In this document: piece by piece, positions 1-6,249 of the stretch
How the letters are laid out: each line of letters opens with the position of its first letter
How positions within the stretch are numbered: the first letter of the stretch is position 1
Assembly (NCBI GenBank): GCA_045605365.1
Contig: JAZUPV010000021.1
Coordinates: forward strand, 1-7,406
Direction: 5' to 3'
Length of the DNA stretch: 7,406 bases
DNA from: CAKVLS01 sp045605365
Lineage (GTDB): Bacteria > Bacillota > Clostridia > Christensenellales > UBA1242
The notes under the pieces: model-generated
Seen by the model: only the letters and a program-made list of their open reading frames with translations
What the model was told of the DNA's origin: nothing
The model's database searches: none
Translations under genes and position numbers: made by a program

Positions 1-23
1 TTTTATGTTAATATATAAATATA

Positions 24-31
24 AGGAGAGG
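24..31 (+). promoter_or_regulatory. Ribosome binding site of rel
   Basis: The sequence AGGAGAGG lies 8 bases before the ATG at position 40. An in-frame GTG at 31 would overlap this Shine-Dalgarno sequence, so the site decides the start in favour of the ATG at 40. Confidence 0.85.
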
Positions 32-39
32 TGTGTTTA

Positions 40-2199
40 ATGGAGTTAGACAAATTATTCTTAGATAACATAAAATCTATATATGGTGATGATTCAAAAT
101 ACATCATTAAGGCTTTTAACTTTGCCAACGAAAAACACAAAGGTATGATGAGAGAAACCGGTGACGAATATATCACTCACCCATACGAAACAGCCAAGAT
201 ATTAGCCGAAATGCACGCAGATATACCAACGGTTGTCAGCGGATTGTTGCACGACTGTATCGAAGACACTAACTGTACCGAAAAAGAAATCTATGACAAC
301 TTTGGCGAAGAAATCGGCAACATTGTTGTAGGTGCATCTAAGATAGAACCTATCAAACACTCTCGTATGCAAAACCCTGACGAAAACGAAAACTTGCGTA
401 AGATGTTTTTGACAATGCAAAAAGACGCAAGGGTTGCTTTTGTTAAGCTCGCAGATAGATTGCATAATATGAAAACGCTACACGTAAAAACACGTGTAAA
501 ACAACTAAAAATTGCTAAAGAGACGCTAGATATATATGTACCACTTGCAGAGCGTCTTGGTATGAGCAAGTTTAAGCGTGAGTTAGAAAACTTGTGCTTT
601 ATGTATATCTTCCCTATAGAATATGTACAAACTCAACAATATATGGAGGAGACATACAAAAAGCGTGAAAAGATAATCGTTGATATAACTGACACAATAA
701 AACGTCTTGCAGGAGAACACGACATATCTCAAGTACGAGTACAAAGTCGTATCAAGAGTAACTTTAGTGTGTTTTTGAAACAACAACAAAAAGGCAAAGA
801 CAAAGTATATGATATCGTAGCTCATAGAATAATTGTACAAGAGATAAAAGACTGTTACACAATGCTAGGCGCTGTGCACCATCAATGGAAGCCACTTGAC
901 GGTCGTATAAAAGACTACATAGCTACCCCTAAGAAAAATCTATATATGTCTCTACATACTACTGTACTATACCCTACCGACGAAGGTGCGATACCTTTTG
1001 AGATACAAATACGTACAGAAGAAATGCATAACTTCTGCGAATATGGTGTGGCGGCTCACTGGATATACAAAGAAAAGGGCGGCAGCAAACCAACCAAACA
1101 AGACGGCAACTCTAAGATGCTAGCTATGAAAAAAGTTTCTGCGGCAGCACCTATTCAACCAAAAGATGACAACGCAGAAGAATTTATGGAGATTATCAAA
1201 ACGGGCTTTTATGCTAACAAGATATTTGTATTTACTCCAAAGTTAAACGTTATAGAACTGTTAGAAGGTTCTAACACAATTGACGTTGCTTATCACATAC
1301 ACTCTAGCCTTGGCAACAAATGTACCGGCGCTAAAGTAAACGGCAAAATTGTGCCGCTAGATTATAAACTAAAAACAGGCGACATTGTAGAAATATTGAC
1401 TTCTCCAAACTCAAAAGGTCCATCAAAAGACTGGTTAAAAATTGTTGCAATGAGTTCTACTAAAGACAAGATAAATGCTTTCTTTAGAAAAGAAATGAGA
1501 GAAGAAAACATCAAAAAAGGTAAACTGATACTAGAACAAGCAGCCAAAGCAACTGGCATTGCCCTATCTGACCTTCTAAATGACGAATACTTGCCACAAC
1601 TATGCGAAAAGTTTGCTCTAAAAGATATGCAAGAAGTTTATGCTTCTATGGGTCACGGCAGTTTGGCTAGTTTAAAAGTTATTAACAAACTAGTATCTCT
1701 ATACAAACAATATCACAAGACTGACGACATAAAATACAGCAAAACTTTTGTTGGAGATACTCGTCTAAAAACAACCGAAATATCTGGACTAGAAGGTATT
1801 ATGACAAACTTGGGCAGATGCTGTAGCCCAGTCCCTGGTGACGAGATAGTTGGTTATATCTCAAGGGGTCGTGGCGTAACAATACATAGAGCAGATTGTC
1901 ATATAGTAAAAGCCCTTGAAGAAGACCGTATTATGCAAATAGATTGGGGCAAACAAGCCCAAGGCGAAAAGTATATCGCCGTGATAAAAGTTGTCGGCAA
2001 AAATAGTCCTGGTACACTTAGTGCAGTATCAAACAAAATAGCCGAAAACAAAATCAACATCAAATATATCTATAGCGACACAAACAAAAATAACGATGCG
2101 GTATTTAATATAGGTCTAGACATATCTAGCAAACACGAACTAAACGAGTTTATCAACAAACTAAAAGCTATGCCAGAAGTTTATGACGTAACAAGATAA
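40..2199 (+). CDS. relA: Bifunctional (p)ppGpp synthetase/hydrolase (RelA/SpoT family, long Rel)
   Basis: This cytosolic enzyme makes (p)ppGpp from ATP and GDP/GTP on starved ribosomes and also degrades it, setting the stringent response. The 719-residue product has the usual length of a Firmicute Rel, and all domains are in order. The HD hydrolase (about 1-195) keeps R38, H47, the HD pair H71-D72, E75-D76, D139 and N143, so hydrolysis should be intact. The synthetase (about 230-345) has R237-x-K239, S243, K247, D258, R263, the GRIKDYIA segment (288-295), Y302, H306 and E321 in EIQIRT. The TGS domain spans about 393-455, then come a helical region, a zinc-finger/RIS segment with C594-C595 and HRADC ending at C620, and a C-terminal ACT domain (about 645-715). 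With both active sites present, this is the bifunctional form, not a monofunctional RelA or a small alarmone synthetase. The ATG at 40 was chosen over an upstream GTG by its ribosome binding site. Two usually conserved positions differ: YMSLH in place of YQSLH, and VVGASK in place of VDGVTK. Confidence 0.97.
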   Translation: MELDKLFLDNIKSIYGDDSKYIIKAFNFANEKHKGMMRETGDEYITHPYETAKILAEMHADIPTVVSGLLHDCIEDTNCTEKEIYDNFGEEIGNIVVGASKIEPIKHSRMQNPDENENLRKMFLTMQKDARVAFVKLADRLHNMKTLHVKTRVKQLKIAKETLDIYVPLAERLGMSKFKRELENLCFMYIFPIEYVQTQQYMEETYKKREKIIVDITDTIKRLAGEHDISQVRVQSRIKSNFSVFLKQQQKGKDKVYDIVAHRIIVQEIKDCYTMLGAVHHQWKPLDGRIKDYIATPKKNLYMSLHTTVLYPTDEGAIPFEIQIRTEEMHNFCEYGVAAHWIYKEKGGSKPTKQDGNSKMLAMKKVSAAAPIQPKDDNAEEFMEIIKTGFYANKIFVFTPKLNVIELLEGSNTIDVAYHIHSSLGNKCTGAKVNGKIVPLDYKLKTGDIVEILTSPNSKGPSKDWLKIVAMSSTKDKINAFFRKEMREENIKKGKLILEQAAKATGIALSDLLNDEYLPQLCEKFALKDMQEVYASMGHGSLASLKVINKLVSLYKQYHKTDDIKYSKTFVGDTRLKTTEISGLEGIMTNLGRCCSPVPGDEIVGYISRGRGVTIHRADCHIVKALEEDRIMQIDWGKQAQGEKYIAVIKVVGKNSPGTLSAVSNKIAENKINIKYIYSDTNKNNDAVFNIGLDISSKHELNEFINKLKAMPEVYDVTR

Positions 2200-2223
2200 C
2201 AAAGTAAATAACAATAAGACAAT

Positions 2224-2257
2224 AAAAAAGATAGCAAGTTTTTGCTATCTTTTTTTT
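2224..2257. terminator. Bidirectional intrinsic terminator between rel and cls
   Basis: An 8-bp stem, GATAGCAA (2230-2237) with TTGCTATC (2242-2249), closes a 4-base loop. It is preceded by six A (2224-2229) and followed by eight T (2250-2257), so either strand gives a hairpin plus U tract, and the A/T flanks can lengthen the stem to about 14 bp. It lies 24 bases after the rel stop codon. On the other strand it starts within the cls stop codon (2256-2258), so one element can serve both convergent genes. Confidence 0.9.
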
Positions 2258-3830
2258 ACATAAATGGTGAAATAATATTAAACAACCCTGCATACATTCT
2301 AAATTTTAGACTGTTACGCTTTTTGTTGGTGTCGTTGATTGATATAGAATAATCAATAGTATCTACAAAGTCTTGCTCTACCTGTACAAGTGTTTGTGGT
2401 TCGTCAGTAAAGACGGCACTTTCAAACTGTTGATTAAAACTACGCAAGTCTACATTGATAGAACCTATTATACAAGAATTTTCTGTTAAGACTATCTTGC
2501 TATGTACAAAACTACTCTTCATAGCGTATACCTTGACACCACTAGAAAGCATCTTTTCTAAATTGTTTCTAGATACAACATAGACAAACTTTTTGTCGGC
2601 AATTTCTGGTATGACGATGCGTACATCTACGCCAGAACGGGCTTTGTTGGCGATTAAGTTAGTAAGGGTCTCGTCTGGTATAAAATATGGCGTCATAATA
2701 TATAGTTTTTCTTGAGCGGCACCTATCATATTGGCGTACATATTTTGCGCAATAGAATATTCGTAGTTTGGTCCACTAACAAATGGTACTACTACCCCTG
2801 TAGATTGTTGCTTGGTAGCTAAATTAAGATATGATGTATATTCTGTTGGTTTGTTAGTCAAAAACTCCCATTGAGCAAGATAACTAACTGTCAAATTGTC
2901 AACTGCAGGTCCAACAATCTTAACCCCACTATCCTTCCAATAACCGTGCATACGCTTTTCATTAATATATTCGTCAGCCAAGTTTGTGCCACCAGTAAAC
3001 CCTACCTTGCCATCTATTATGACAATTTTGCGATGGTCTCTAAGGTTTAGAGCTATGTTAAATATAGGTACAAGACGATTGAACGCTTGTAGTTTTATGC
3101 CTTCTTTGGTGATAGCTTTTTTTGTTTTACGTTTTAGTGTTTTGTGGCTACCCATATCGTCATAGATAATGCGCACATCTACGCCTTGTTGTGATTTTTG
3201 TTTTAAAATGTCCAGTATTCTATTTAAAAGTACACCATCAGCTATAATAAAAAACTCTATAAAGATAAACTTTTTTGCTTGTTTTAGTTGATGTATAATT
3301 TCGTCAAACAACTTAGCACCACTTGGGTAATAGGTTGTTTTGCTATCAAAATATGACCTAAAGTTACCTGTTTGGTATAGATAATTGCAGATACTTTTTG
3401 TTTGAGATTTTTTTAGTTTTGACAAGTCGTTTTGGCTTAATAAATTTTTGTTATGGTCAAAAATCTTTGCAAAATGTTTACGTTCTTTAGCAAAGACAAT
3501 GCGCTTGTCTGACATAAAATAAAATATGTATCCAAAACCAAAACACCCTAACAAAAACAATATCCAGGTAGCTTTGGCTTGACCGTGAAAGTCGCTAGAT
3601 AACACATATATACAAGTAACAATTGTCATCACTACAGAAAACATTGCAAACCCACGAAAGAAATTGACAAGGTACATTTGGGTAAGAACTAATACCGCTG
3701 CTTGTACAGCTATCAATAGTAAAACTATCAATGTCTTAATAACGCCAAGTCCGTTAGATTCGGTACGAACCTTGACGGCGTATGAGTTGTCGTTGCTTTT
3801 TATTTTTGGGGCTAGATATGTTTTATTCAT
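2256..3830 (-). CDS. cls: Cardiolipin synthase, phospholipase D superfamily
   Basis: This membrane enzyme condenses two phosphatidylglycerol molecules into cardiolipin and glycerol. The 524-residue protein starts with hydrophobic segments at about 30-56, 60-78 and 88-106, the last ending FYFMSDKR as in the N-terminal domain of bacterial Cls. Two phospholipase D half-domains follow. The first HKD motif is canonical: H266, K268, D273, then GG at 280-281 and N283. The second reads H443, K445, then E450 where Asp is expected, followed by GSIN (456-459) and DLRSF. Length and domain order fit clostridial Cls. An in-frame ATG at 3860 would give ten more residues, but AGGAGG sits 6 bases before the ATG at 3830, so that start was chosen. 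The gene overlaps the end of the upstream small membrane protein gene by 8 bases, which implies one transcript and coupled translation. Family membership is secure. Cardiolipin synthase is much the most likely activity, but another phosphatidyltransferase role in this superfamily cannot be excluded. Confidence 0.93.
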   Translation of the reverse strand: MNKTYLAPKIKSNDNSYAVKVRTESNGLGVIKTLIVLLLIAVQAAVLVLTQMYLVNFFRGFAMFSVVMTIVTCIYVLSSDFHGQAKATWILFLLGCFGFGYIFYFMSDKRIVFAKERKHFAKIFDHNKNLLSQNDLSKLKKSQTKSICNYLYQTGNFRSYFDSKTTYYPSGAKLFDEIIHQLKQAKKFIFIEFFIIADGVLLNRILDILKQKSQQGVDVRIIYDDMGSHKTLKRKTKKAITKEGIKLQAFNRLVPIFNIALNLRDHRKIVIIDGKVGFTGGTNLADEYINEKRMHGYWKDSGVKIVGPAVDNLTVSYLAQWEFLTNKPTEYTSYLNLATKQQSTGVVVPFVSGPNYEYSIAQNMYANMIGAAQEKLYIMTPYFIPDETLTNLIANKARSGVDVRIVIPEIADKKFVYVVSRNNLEKMLSSGVKVYAMKSSFVHSKIVLTENSCIIGSINVDLRSFNQQFESAVFTDEPQTLVQVEQDFVDTIDYSISINDTNKKRNSLKFRMYAGLFNIISPFM

Positions 3831-4359
3831 CTTGAGCCTCCTGTTGTGTGATACAATCACATATTTTTTGCAAGTTTTGTTCGTGCTTGGTTTTATTTTC
3901 TAAAAAGGTTAGTTTTTCGGTTCTTACCATTTTTGGCAAAAAGAATATTTCTGCCCCTATAAAAGCAGACCCTATAATAAAAAATATCAAACTAAACACA
4001 AAAGAAGTAACTGTCGAATAACCAAAGTTAATCAACACCCCTAGTGTCATTAGTGCAAGACCAAAAAGCCCTACTATCAACCCTGCTATGGTAGATTTTG
4101 AGTGTTTTTTTGATTCTACTTTGGCAAAAGAATTGAGTTCTTCTTCCAAATATACTTGCAAGAGTTGCAGTTTGTCTTTGTTGGCAATTTTGTGTGGTCG
4201 AGTAAACTCCAAATCGACAATATCTTCGTATCTATCATTTTCGTTTTGGGTGACAAGTTGCCACTTTAGTAATTGATACTTATCTATAATGTCTTTGGCT
4301 TTTTCTTTTTTTACAAAAAGCTTAAGGCTGTCGTAGTTGTGATAATCGTGTTTATCCAT
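3823..4359 (-). CDS. Small membrane protein of unknown function, coupled to cls
   Basis: I do not recognise a named function. The 178-residue product has a charged N-terminal region (1-88) with a conserved-looking RPHKIANKDKLQLLQ stretch at 54-68. A hairpin of two hydrophobic helices follows (about 90-111 and 116-141), then a charged tail (142-178) containing two cysteines (C167, C169). There is no signal peptide. The positive residues just before helix 1 (SKKHSK, 83-88) and just after helix 2 suggest that both ends face the cytoplasm. From memory it resembles a widespread Firmicute group of two-helix proteins of unknown function with an NKxxLxxLQ segment before the helices; this was not searched. 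It is the first gene after a strong promoter, and its end overlaps the cls start by 8 bases, so the two proteins are probably made together and act at the same membrane. The ATG at 4359 has only a weak purine-rich site (AAGAGAG) upstream. That it is a real gene is well supported; any role in lipid metabolism is inference. Confidence 0.85.
   Translation of the reverse strand: MDKHDYHNYDSLKLFVKKEKAKDIIDKYQLLKWQLVTQNENDRYEDIVDLEFTRPHKIANKDKLQLLQVYLEEELNSFAKVESKKHSKSTIAGLIVGLFGLALMTLGVLINFGYSTVTSFVFSLIFFIIGSAFIGAEIFFLPKMVRTEKLTFLENKTKHEQNLQKICDCITQQEAQDE
3837..3842 (-). promoter_or_regulatory. Ribosome binding site of cls, inside the upstream gene
   Basis: On the minus strand a perfect AGGAGG lies 6 bases before the ATG at 3830. 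It is inside the last codons of the upstream gene, whose stop codon (3823-3825) falls after the cls start. This placement selects the cls start and suggests that ribosomes finishing the upstream frame re-initiate on cls. Confidence 0.88.
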
Positions 4360-4405
4360 TTTTCTCTCTTTTTTATTAATATATGTATCTTTAGTTTTTT
4401 TATAA

Positions 4406-4431
4406 AGTATTACAATAATATTATAGTATTA
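4406..4431. repeat. Direct repeat AGTATTA flanking a palindrome, over the promoter
   Basis: AGTATTA occurs at 4406-4412 and again at 4425-4431, 19 bases apart. The perfect 10-base palindrome ATAATATTAT (4415-4424) lies between them. The arrangement covers the predicted -10 element and transcription start of the small membrane protein-cls unit, so it could be an operator. In sequence this A/T-rich such repeats also arise by chance, hence the low confidence. Confidence 0.3.
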
Positions 4432-4448
4432 TAAAATTTTATTTTCAA
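4420..4448 (-). promoter_or_regulatory. Sigma-A-type promoter of the membrane protein-cls unit
   Basis: Read on the minus strand, a -35 box TTGAAA (4448-4443) is followed by exactly 17 bases and then a perfect -10 box TATAAT (4425-4420). Transcription would begin near 4413 and leave a leader of roughly 55 bases before the ATG at 4359. A second TATAAT lies at 4433-4428 but is too close to the -35 box. No other gene in this gap could use the promoter. Confidence 0.78.
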
Positions 4449-4513
4449 CTTAATAATATCTTAACACACAAAAATCACAAATAACCCGACAAAAACTGCA
4501 ATTGTGACCAAAT

Positions 4514-4546
4514 AAAAAAAGATGACATATCAGTCATCTTTTTTTT
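4514..4546 (-). terminator. Intrinsic terminator of the hydrogenase operon
   Basis: GATGAC (4521-4526) pairs with GTCATC (4533-4538) around a 6-base loop, with seven A to the left (4514-4520) and eight T to the right (4539-4546). On the minus strand this begins a few bases after the hydA stop codon (4551-4553) and ends in a U tract. It should stop hydrogenase transcripts before the promoter of the next unit. The symmetry would let it work on the plus strand too, but no plus-strand gene precedes it. Confidence 0.88.
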
Positions 4547-4550
4547 GATA

Positions 4551-6245
4551 TTAATAGAACTTTTTGCCGTCTTTTACATAGTGTAAAAGTTTGTGGATTA
4601 GTTCGTGGTCGTCTTTTAACAACTCTTTGTAGATTTTTGAAACGCTTTCGTTTTCTTGGCTACCGGTAAATTTGCAATCACCGTCTGCTTTGTAGATAGC
4701 TTGGCTACGTTTTTTGATAACTTCTTGAACGTCGACTTTGCTATAATCTACAAAAGATTGTCCACCACCGTTGACACAGCCACCAGGACAAGCCATAACT
4801 TCGACAAAATGGTATGTTTTTGTGCCGGCTTTGATTGCGTCAAGCACTTTTGGTGCGTTGGCAAGACCGTGTACGATAGCAAGGTTAAGTTGAGTATCAC
4901 CAACATTAACGGTAACTTCTTTTACACCTTCGCTATAACGGACATCTTCGATAATGCCTTGTTTTTTGCCGGTTAGTTTGTATACGGCATAACGTAGGGC
5001 TGCTTCTGTAACACCCCCAGTAACACCAAAGATAAGTGCTCCGCCAGAATACTCACCAAATGGGTCGTCAAACTTGCCATCTTCTAGGGCGTTGAAGTTG
5101 ATATTTTTTAGTCTAATAAGTTCGCCAAGTTCACGTGTGGTGATACTTTGGTCGATAGTACCGTGAGCGATGATTTCTCTCTTCTTGGCGGTACAAGGCA
5201 TAACAGAAACGATTTTTACTTTTTTGCCTTGGCTCTCAAAATAATATTTTACTAAACTACCTAGCATTTCGTTAGGTGATTTTGTTGTAGAAACATTATC
5301 TAAAAACTCTGGATAATTTTTTTCTACATAATTAAACCAAGCTGGGCAGCAACTTGTAAATAGTGGCAAGTTTTTGCCTTCGTTAAGTTTTTGGATAAGT
5401 TCGTTGGCTTCTTCAATAACTGTAAAGTCTGCACCGTTGTTTACGTCAAAGACATAATCAAAACCAACTTCTCTTAGAGCGCTGACCATTTTGCCTTCTG
5501 CAAAGGTGCCGATTTCGTTGCCGAATTCTTCACCGATAGACACTCTAACTGCTGGGGCTACTTGGGCGATTTTTACAACGTCTTCTTGGTCTAAGATATC
5601 CATAACTTCGGTTAAGTTATTCTTTTGAGTAAGGGCACCTGTTGGGCAAACTAGTACACATTGACCACAACCAACACAATTTGATTGTTGCAAAGGCTTG
5701 TCAAATGATGTACCGATTTTTGTTTCAAAACCACGGTTAACTTTGCCTATAGCACTACAACCTTGGCGTTTTGCACAGACTGCAATACATTTGCCACAAA
5801 GGATACATTTGCTCATATCTCTAACAATTGAATGGTTGCTATCGTCGATAACGTTGGCGGTCATTTCGCCGTTGTATTTCATAGTGTCACAATGAAATTG
5901 CTCACACAATTTTTGAAAGTCACACTTTAGAGATTTTGGGCAGTTTAGACAGTTTTTGTTGTGGTTGCTAAGTAGCAACTCAAGAGCATTTTTGCGGGCT
6001 CTTATAACTTTGTTGGTGTTGGTTTTTACAACCATACCATCTCTAACTTTGGTAGAACAAGCTGTGCATAAGTTTCTTGCACCTTCTACTTCTACCACAC
6101 AAACTCTACAGCTTGCAGGTTCGTTAACATCTTTTAGATAGCAAAGAGTAGGTATTTCGATGCCGTTGCGTCTTGCTACTTGCAAGATTGTTTCGTTACT
6201 ATCTGCAGTATATTGTTTTTTGTCAATAGTTAATGTTACTTGCAT
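4551..6245 (-). CDS. hydA: [FeFe]-hydrogenase catalytic subunit (HydA/HndD type)
   Basis: This subunit makes or oxidises H2 at an H-cluster in the cytoplasm. The 564 residues follow the M3 layout. First is a plant-type [2Fe-2S] domain (C35, C46, C49, C63, with an extra C60). A His-ligated [4Fe-4S] site follows (H95, C99, C102, C108), then two [4Fe-4S] sites (C147, C150, C153 and C157 or C163; C190, C193, C196, C200). The H-cluster domain has all three signatures: TSCCPAW (297-303, C299-C300), MPCTAKKRE (349-357, C351, K354, E357) and VMACPGGC (483-490, C486, C490). The acidic residues E278, E279 and E282 match the usual proton-relay region. A fused small-subunit-like tail ends the protein. 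The gene starts 4 bases after hydB, with AAAGGAG correctly placed. Pairing with a NuoF-like subunit points to an NAD(P)-linked, probably electron-bifurcating complex, not a stand-alone ferredoxin hydrogenase; bifurcation is inferred from context. Oddities are GGGQS where GGGQP is usual, and SQEN where the tail normally has SHEN. Confidence 0.95.
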   Translation of the reverse strand: MQVTLTIDKKQYTADSNETILQVARRNGIEIPTLCYLKDVNEPASCRVCVVEVEGARNLCTACSTKVRDGMVVKTNTNKVIRARKNALELLLSNHNKNCLNCPKSLKCDFQKLCEQFHCDTMKYNGEMTANVIDDSNHSIVRDMSKCILCGKCIAVCAKRQGCSAIGKVNRGFETKIGTSFDKPLQQSNCVGCGQCVLVCPTGALTQKNNLTEVMDILDQEDVVKIAQVAPAVRVSIGEEFGNEIGTFAEGKMVSALREVGFDYVFDVNNGADFTVIEEANELIQKLNEGKNLPLFTSCCPAWFNYVEKNYPEFLDNVSTTKSPNEMLGSLVKYYFESQGKKVKIVSVMPCTAKKREIIAHGTIDQSITTRELGELIRLKNINFNALEDGKFDDPFGEYSGGALIFGVTGGVTEAALRYAVYKLTGKKQGIIEDVRYSEGVKEVTVNVGDTQLNLAIVHGLANAPKVLDAIKAGTKTYHFVEVMACPGGCVNGGGQSFVDYSKVDVQEVIKKRSQAIYKADGDCKFTGSQENESVSKIYKELLKDDHELIHKLLHYVKDGKKFY

Positions 6246-6249
6246 CTTA

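Noticed and set aside
13..19. TATAAAT before rel as a -10 promoter box
   Set aside because: Transcription would start within or next to the ribosome binding site, and the -35 region is mostly outside the window. It may be a chance A/T match.
31..39. GTG at 31 as the rel start
   Set aside because: It overlaps the ribosome binding site AGGAGAGG; the ATG at 40 is correctly spaced from it.
202..840. Minus-strand reading frames of 85-92 residues opposite rel
   Set aside because: They overlap one another and the conserved HD and synthetase coding sequence; cysteine- and phenylalanine-rich translations are typical of antisense shadows.
3831..3860. ATG at 3860 as the cls start
   Set aside because: There is no Shine-Dalgarno sequence in front of it, whereas the ATG at 3830 has a perfect AGGAGG 6 bases upstream and suits family N-termini.
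4449..4513. Possible small RNA, riboswitch or small gene between the promoter and the hydrogenase terminator
   Set aside because: The stretch is short and shows no stable hairpin, conserved motif or open frame with a ribosome binding site.
4656..4976. 106-residue plus-strand reading frame opposite hydA
   Set aside because: It lies entirely within the well-supported hydA gene on the other strand, has no ribosome binding site or recognisable domain, and is a shadow frame.
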